A stretch of 64,000 nt of DNA from Acidobacteriaceae bacterium KBS 83. GTDB lineage: Bacteria > Acidobacteriota > Terriglobia > Terriglobales > Acidobacteriaceae. Position numbers and translations under genes: made by a program. The first letter of the stretch is position 1. Each line of letters starts with the position of its first letter. The notes beneath the pieces are model-generated. The model had not been told where the DNA came from, ran no database searches, and saw only the letters and a list, made by a program, of their open reading frames with translations. The stretch covers positions 156,534 through 220,533 of the forward strand of contig KB906736.1 in NCBI GenBank assembly GCA_000381585.1, read 5' to 3'. Shown one piece after another: positions 59,585 through 64,000 of this stretch.

Positions 59585-61588
59585 TTACTGCTCCTCATTC
59601 CGGACATAAGGCTTCATCAGATACGCTCGTGCCTGGTTCACGGCGCCCTGCGTATTGTCATTCGTCTGAATGGCCTGCTGATACTCGTGGACCGCGCGGT
59701 CGCGCTGGCCTGTCACGTCGAAGATCTTCCCCAGTTGGATGTGGCTCCATACCTCGGTCCACCGCGGATCGTCGTCGCCGCGCAACGCATCTCGATAGGC
59801 ATTGGCCGAGGCCTGATAATTTCGCTGCAGGAACAGCACATCGCCAATCCGGTAGTTCGCGAGCGAGCTTGTCGGGTTCGCCTTCAGCGCGTTCTGGAAC
59901 TCCTCAATCGCTCCTGACGTATCGCCCTGCCCCAGCAGCTGCTGCCCGCGCAAAATCGCTATCCGCACCTGCAGGTCCGGGGTATTCTTCAGCACTTCGT
60001 TGTTCGGATCGACCGTGATCTTCCGCGGCAGCCCAAAGGTGTCGATCACATATTGCGAATTGCTCCCCGCAACCTCGACCTGCTTCGACTCCGTCTTGCC
60101 CTCCGTCTGCACCTGGAGCGTTACCGGCATCCGGAACAGGTCCAGGTCTTGATCAATTTCGCCGATCGTGCGGAAGCCCGTGCCGTTCCCCAGCCGGTAG
60201 ACCGTGTACTTGTTCGTGAACTGCGGCGCACCCGTTCCGTCCAGCCACTGCGCGAAGAAGGGCACCAGATTCTGCTGGCTCGAGCCTTCTGCAATCTTCT
60301 GGAACTCCCTGGTCGAAATCGACGCATCCTTATGCGTCGTCAGCACCGTCTGCAGCGCCTTCTTGAAGGCATCATCGCCAATCTCGTAACGCAGCATGTG
60401 AAACACAAGGCCGCCCTTGTCGAGCGTCATCGCCTGGAACTGCGGCGACGATGGATCCAGCCGCCCCGCCGAGGTCAACGGAATCGTGTCATACGCCAGC
60501 GCGCCCGCAGAAACATCCAGAATCGCCTGCTCCAGGCTCTGCTTCCCCGCCACGTCCTCCACGTACATCAGCTCGCCATAGCGCGACATGCCGTTTGTGA
60601 TCCAGGCATCGTTCAGCGTTGCCGGCGACACCATCGAGCTCCACCACTGCCGCACAATCGTATTCGCCAGTAGACGATAGTTGTTACGCTCGGCCATATG
60701 CGCGCCCGCCACCAGCGCCATCTCCGGCGCCCAGTACACCGGCACCGTATCGTCCGGCAGCTCGATCACGTTCAGTCGAGCCGACTCCGCGGGGCCAAAA
60801 GTCCCGCTGAAGAAGTCGTACACGCGGTTGGCCGTCTGCGCGTATTGCTTCGCCACATCCGTATGCGCCGGCGTCGTATATACCTTAATGTTCGCGCTGC
60901 CCATCACTGCAGTGGGCTCCTTGTACTTCGCGGTAACGATCGTTCCCGGGAAGCCCGGCCGGTCCCAGTTGAACTGCCACGTCTCCCCGCCCCGTTCCGT
61001 ATGCGGGGCGCCGGTCGATCCCGAACCCAGCACTTCATACCCCGTCGGCGCATGTACCGTAATGTCCGCCGTAAAGCGGTCCGTCAGGTAGCCGATCATC
61101 GGGAACCATCGCGCCTGGTACAGCAGGTAGCTCACCGGATCGCCGATCGTCGCCAGCTTCAGCCCCTCCACCGGCGAGTTATCGCCGTTCTCGAGCTCGC
61201 CTGCATAGTCAAAGGTCCACACTGCCTTGTCGCCCTTCGCCAGCGGCTCTGACGGCGTCACGCGAAGAGTGGAGGACTGCCCACGTTCCGCATTCAATGG
61301 ATGCCCGTCCGCATCCGTTACCTTCGCCACCTTCAGCGCGGCGTGCAGCTCAAAGGTCGCCACCGGCACCGCATCGAGCGCCGTAAAGCTCACCTTCGCT
61401 GTCGCATGCAGCTGATGTGTCGCCGGAACCACCGTCGCGTCGATCACGTAACCGGTGATGTCAATGAGCGGCTTGTTGGAGAGCTGCTGCGCCAAAGCTG
61501 CCGGAACAGCCACTCCAAACGCCAGCACGATGAAAAAAAATGCGGCGCGATAAGAGATGCGAATCATGGTTTGCGTGCGTAACTTCAT
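59585..61588 (-). CDS. M1-aminopeptidase-like protein with lost zinc site, TPR C-terminus
   Basis: 667 residues with a signal peptide (about 8-34). The M1 gluzincin plan is clear: N-terminal beta saddle (about 40-225), the region around 285-345 where the catalytic helix should be, and a later alpha-helical domain. However the HExxH helix reads LLANTIVRQWW (Asn309, Thr310, Arg313 in place of His, Glu, His) and the later NEGFARY reads TNGMSRY (Asn332 for the ligand Glu), so no zinc site remains. The last ~150 residues hold TPR units. It overlaps lpxB by ATGA. It is probably a binding or scaffolding pseudo-enzyme at the envelope. Confidence 0.88.
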   Translation of the reverse strand: MKLRTQTMIRISYRAAFFFIVLAFGVAVPAALAQQLSNKPLIDITGYVIDATVVPATHQLHATAKVSFTALDAVPVATFELHAALKVAKVTDADGHPLNAERGQSSTLRVTPSEPLAKGDKAVWTFDYAGELENGDNSPVEGLKLATIGDPVSYLLYQARWFPMIGYLTDRFTADITVHAPTGYEVLGSGSTGAPHTERGGETWQFNWDRPGFPGTIVTAKYKEPTAVMGSANIKVYTTPAHTDVAKQYAQTANRVYDFFSGTFGPAESARLNVIELPDDTVPVYWAPEMALVAGAHMAERNNYRLLANTIVRQWWSSMVSPATLNDAWITNGMSRYGELMYVEDVAGKQSLEQAILDVSAGALAYDTIPLTSAGRLDPSSPQFQAMTLDKGGLVFHMLRYEIGDDAFKKALQTVLTTHKDASISTREFQKIAEGSSQQNLVPFFAQWLDGTGAPQFTNKYTVYRLGNGTGFRTIGEIDQDLDLFRMPVTLQVQTEGKTESKQVEVAGSNSQYVIDTFGLPRKITVDPNNEVLKNTPDLQVRIAILRGQQLLGQGDTSGAIEEFQNALKANPTSSLANYRIGDVLFLQRNYQASANAYRDALRGDDDPRWTEVWSHIQLGKIFDVTGQRDRAVHEYQQAIQTNDNTQGAVNQARAYLMKPYVRNEEQ

Positions 61589-62871
61589 GCCTGGTACGTG
61601 CCTGCCGGCAGAGCAGATCCTTCCGGCTCCCCTCTTGTGATCGACGATCCGTCATTCGATGACCCGGTCTTCGATGACCCAGTCTCCGATGCTTTCGCCC
61701 CATTCCCGCGCGCCAGCAGCTCCACGCAGATATGCGCCGCGCGCTCGATCGCCGTTTCGTCCGCGCCGTTACCGGGTGTATCGTGCAGCGCGAGCCGCTC
61801 ACGCACTTCGCGCAATCCTGCTATCACCTCGTCGCGCACAGGCCCATCGACCAGCAGCGGTTCGAGCGCGCGAACCACATTCGCCGCGGTGAACTCATCC
61901 TGGATCAGCTCCGGCACTACCCGCCGTCCGGCAATCAAGTTCGCCATCGCCACGTGCGGTACCGTCACAAACCGCCGCGCAATCGCGTAGCTTACCTTGG
62001 ACAGCCGGTACACCACCACAAACGGATTCCCCAGCAGCGCCGCTTCCACCGTGGCCGTGCCGCTTGCCACTATAGAGCCCCGCGCATGAAAGAGCGCAGC
62101 CCGTGCATCGTCCAACAGCACCGGCTTCACACCGTGCCGCACATCCATCGCCGTCGCCAGCGGCTCGCGCTCGAGCGTGGGCGCCACCGGCAGCAGATAC
62201 TCGTACGTGTTGCCAAGCGTGGTCGCAGCTTCGAGCATGGTAGGCAAGTTCAGGTCAACCTCGCGTTGCCGGCTGCCCGGCAGCAGGGCCACCCACGGTT
62301 TGGACGCGTCAAGCCCATGTTGGCGAGCGAAAGCCTCGCGCGTCACCTCCGGCGCCTCCAGGTCGGCCAGCGGATGTCCCACAAACTCCGCTGCCACACC
62401 GCGCTCGAGATAAAACGCCTCTTCAAAGGGAAAGATCACCAGCATGCGGTCCACAAAGCGCTGCACCCGCCGGATGCGCCGCTTCTTCCACGCCCACAGC
62501 TGCGGCGAGACAAAGTACACCACCGGTATTCCGAATCGATGCAGGTGCTCGGCAAGCCGCAGATTCACATCCGGAAAATCGATCAGCACTGCCAGCGCCG
62601 GCCGCTCTGCGGCAATCGCCCGCTTCAGCCGCTGGAATTGTCCATAAATATAAGGAGCATGCCGCACGACTTCCGTGATGCCCATGTGCGCCACATCTTC
62701 CGCGCGCACCACTGGCCGAAAGCCCTGCGCCGCCATCGCCGCGCCCCCCAGCCCAAAGAACCGCGCCCCCGGTACTGGCCGCAGGATCGCCTCCATCAAC
62801 GCCGCCCCATAGCGCTCGCCTGACGCTTCGCCGGCAGACAGGAAGATCAACGGATTGTCAGCGGCGCCCAT
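61585..62871 (-). CDS. lpxB: Lipid-A-disaccharide synthase
   Basis: 428 residues. It condenses UDP-2,3-diacylglucosamine and lipid X into the lipid A disaccharide. Seen: SAGEASGERYGAALMEAI, FGLGGAAMAAQGF, LIDFPDVNLRLAEHL, YFVSPQLWAWKKRR, FVGHPLADL, LLPGSRQREV, ASGTATVEAALLGNPFVVVYR and PELIQDEFTAANV. The C-terminal tail (about 400-428) is low-complexity, with a repeated TGSS pattern from a 15-bp duplication at 61656-61685. It is followed by the M1-like gene with a 4-bp overlap. Confidence 0.95.
   Translation of the reverse strand: MGAADNPLIFLSAGEASGERYGAALMEAILRPVPGARFFGLGGAAMAAQGFRPVVRAEDVAHMGITEVVRHAPYIYGQFQRLKRAIAAERPALAVLIDFPDVNLRLAEHLHRFGIPVVYFVSPQLWAWKKRRIRRVQRFVDRMLVIFPFEEAFYLERGVAAEFVGHPLADLEAPEVTREAFARQHGLDASKPWVALLPGSRQREVDLNLPTMLEAATTLGNTYEYLLPVAPTLEREPLATAMDVRHGVKPVLLDDARAALFHARGSIVASGTATVEAALLGNPFVVVYRLSKVSYAIARRFVTVPHVAMANLIAGRRVVPELIQDEFTAANVVRALEPLLVDGPVRDEVIAGLREVRERLALHDTPGNGADETAIERAAHICVELLARGNGAKASETGSSKTGSSNDGSSITRGEPEGSALPAGTYQA
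61641..61685. repeat. 15-bp tandem repeats in the 3' end of lpxB
   Basis: Two 15-bp units (61656-61670, 61671-61685) begin TCGATGACCC and differ at one base, with a weaker copy before them. They encode the Ser/Gly/Thr-rich tail of LpxB in frame. Confidence 0.7.
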
Positions 62872-63113
62872 CGTCTACCGATAAGGTTAGCAGCGCAGTC
62901 CAACGCCACCCCCGATCCCAGCCCTGAACCGCGGTCGCTGGCCCGCAAACTTCCGGATTGGCGAAAGAACTGAAACGATCCGTGGTCAAGTGTCCCTATC
63001 CTTGTGCTGGCGGATTCGCGCGTCGTCCACCGTGGCGAACGCGAATCCGTCCGGCTCCCGGCTCCCAATCCTAATCTGAGCCCGCGCCACCCAGGCGCCA
63101 AGGAGAACTCCGC
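62872..63113. other. Intergenic region between divergent lpxB and lectin genes
   Basis: About 240 bp without a gene. It must carry both divergent promoters. AAGGAG stands eight bases before the start of the lectin-like gene at 63114. No other feature was recognised. Confidence 0.4.
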
Positions 63114-64000
63114 ATGTCAACAGACGCAACCATCAACCTTCAGGATCTTCAATGCCTTCGTCAGGACCGTGGCTCGGATGGCTCCGATCCCTACATCTGG
63201 CCGGCACTCGTGTCGATCGATAGCAGCTTCAGAGTCACCGTCCTCACCCCATACAACGAGTCGCGCGTGATCATCCAGAGCGGCATGAAAAACGGCCAGA
63301 CCGCCGCTATACCCGCCATCGTAGGGGCGCAAACCACTCGCCTCGAAGGCGACCTCACCGCCAATCACCTCATCCTCGTAGTCGCACTTTGGGAAAAGAG
63401 AGATACCCCCGACAATGTCGCAAGCGCCGGCTACACGGCGTTCTCCGACTCGCTTGGGACCGGCATCCGCGCCAATCTTCTTGGCCTTGGCTCCTCCGAT
63501 CCAGCGACCCAGCAGGCAGCCATCGACGCTGTCAAGACAACGGTCAAGAACGGCGTCACCGATGCCATCTCCAACACTCTCACCTGGTATCAGAAAGCCG
63601 AGATCGCCGCTGGAATCATGACTCTCGATAACCTCATCGACAATTCATCGACAGCCTTCTCCAGCCTGACTCCACAAACGTTCGCTGTCTCTTTCGGCGG
63701 TTCCATCGGCGGCAGGCTTCTCTTCTATCGCGATAACACGCAGAATGGCACCGGCGACGTCGATACACCCGGGATCATCGGCCAGGGCGGATGGGAAGAT
63801 TTCAAATTCCTCTTCTCCGGCGGCAACGGCATCATTTACGCCGTCAATCCCGAAGGCCAGCTCCTCTTTTATCGCGATAACACACAGAACGGAACCGGCG
63901 ATGTCAACACTCCGTCGGTCATCGGCCTCGGTGGCTGGGCTGATTTCAAATTCCTCTTCTCCGGCGGCAACGGCATCATCTACGCCGTCAATCAGCAAGG
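63114..64000 (+). CDS. Tachylectin-like repeat protein (3' end outside window)
   Basis: The frame opens at the ATG at 63114, eight bases after AAGGAG, and stays open to the right edge (295 codons visible). Residues 1-200 are a unique domain with no recognised family and no signal peptide, including a helical stretch (AAIDAVKTTVKNGVTDAI). From about 202 there are 48-residue repeats: LLFYRDNTQNGTGDV ... GWEDFKFLFSGGNGIIYAVN. GW-x2-F-x-FLF followed by G-x2-YAV is the blade signature of tachylectin-2-type five-bladed propellers, which bind N-acetylglucosamine-type sugars. At least two units are seen. Confidence 0.8.
   Translation, partial: MSTDATINLQDLQCLRQDRGSDGSDPYIWPALVSIDSSFRVTVLTPYNESRVIIQSGMKNGQTAAIPAIVGAQTTRLEGDLTANHLILVVALWEKRDTPDNVASAGYTAFSDSLGTGIRANLLGLGSSDPATQQAAIDAVKTTVKNGVTDAISNTLTWYQKAEIAAGIMTLDNLIDNSSTAFSSLTPQTFAVSFGGSIGGRLLFYRDNTQNGTGDVDTPGIIGQGGWEDFKFLFSGGNGIIYAVNPEGQLLFYRDNTQNGTGDVNTPSVIGLGGWADFKFLFSGGNGIIYAVNQQ
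63714..64000 (+). repeat. 144-bp direct repeats encoding tachylectin-like blades
   Basis: A 144-bp period is clear: TATCGCGATAACAC occurs at 63726 and again at 63870. The segment TTCAAATTCCTCTTCTC also recurs at the same spacing, and the units are almost identical at DNA level, including third positions. Confidence 0.85.

Noticed and set aside
61732..62823. Long plus-strand open frame opposite lpxB
   Set aside because: His/Arg-rich shadow of lpxB with no ribosome-binding site and no known domain.
1..64000. CRISPR array, prophage, conjugation or known antiphage genes
   Set aside because: No spaced repeats of the right length, no integrase, terminase, relaxase or defence-type domain was recognised.

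Overview
The window is a typical high-GC, gene-dense chromosomal segment of a Gram-negative soil bacterium, most likely an acidobacterium (Terriglobia-like). The evidence is a very long MacB/FtsX-type orphan permease with the N-terminal prefix domain characteristic of Acidobacteria, a Ser/Thr kinase fused to TPRs, lpxB (so an LPS outer membrane), hemQ beside early haem genes, DUF2911, many secreted hydrolases, and no phage or plasmid functions. This assignment is inference from gene content; no rRNA or tRNA gene was seen.

Layout. 1-5.9 kb: the end of an AsmA-like protein, a VOC protein, 3-methyladenine glycosylase (tag), and a Ser/Thr kinase-TPR protein followed by a small Cys-tailed lipoprotein. 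6-12 kb is the most plastic part: an epimerase broken by two frameshifts, a VOC protein, three tandem secreted beta-propeller paralogues (one with a single-base deletion), the decayed 5' end of a fourth copy, and a pair of 29-bp repeats resembling an IS21-family end. 12-17.5 kb is a tetrapyrrole cluster: hemQ-nth convergent with hemX/ccsA-hemA-hemC-hemD, whose three junctions are all 4-bp ATGA overlaps. 17.5-28 kb: two secreted proteins of unclear role, a short-chain dehydrogenase, SMC with an unusual head-domain insert, and the ADOP permease, which is divergent from purC across two palindromes.

28-32.7 kb is a plus-strand run: purC, cvpA, a Fis-type HTH protein, a HAD hydrolase and an orphan secretin. 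32.8-43.5 kb is mostly minus strand: cupin, group III truncated globin and DsbA-like protein; nadE; an undecaprenyl-phosphate sugar transferase; mlaF-like ATPase, mobA and an M20 dipeptidase joined by overlaps; an M28 peptidase; a rhodanese. 43.6-47.9 kb is an NtrC-type regulator, a histidine kinase and a lipoprotein. 47.9-51.1 kb holds nadK, tlyA and an ECF sigma/anti-sigma pair.

51.4-64 kb is rich in exported enzymes: a DUF5703/GH95-like hydrolase, a cupin, an S15/CocE-type peptidase or esterase, a pseudo-receiver/HATPase protein, a conserved small membrane protein, a Tat-exported TIM-barrel protein, a DUF2911 protein, an M1-peptidase-like protein that has lost its zinc site, lpxB, and the start of a tachylectin-like repeat protein cut by the right edge.

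No known defence, secondary-metabolite or conjugation system was recognised. The least ordinary signals are the propeller paralogue array with its variable central block, the SMC insert, the dead M1 peptidase, the palindrome pair before the ADOP permease, and the tachylectin-like protein.
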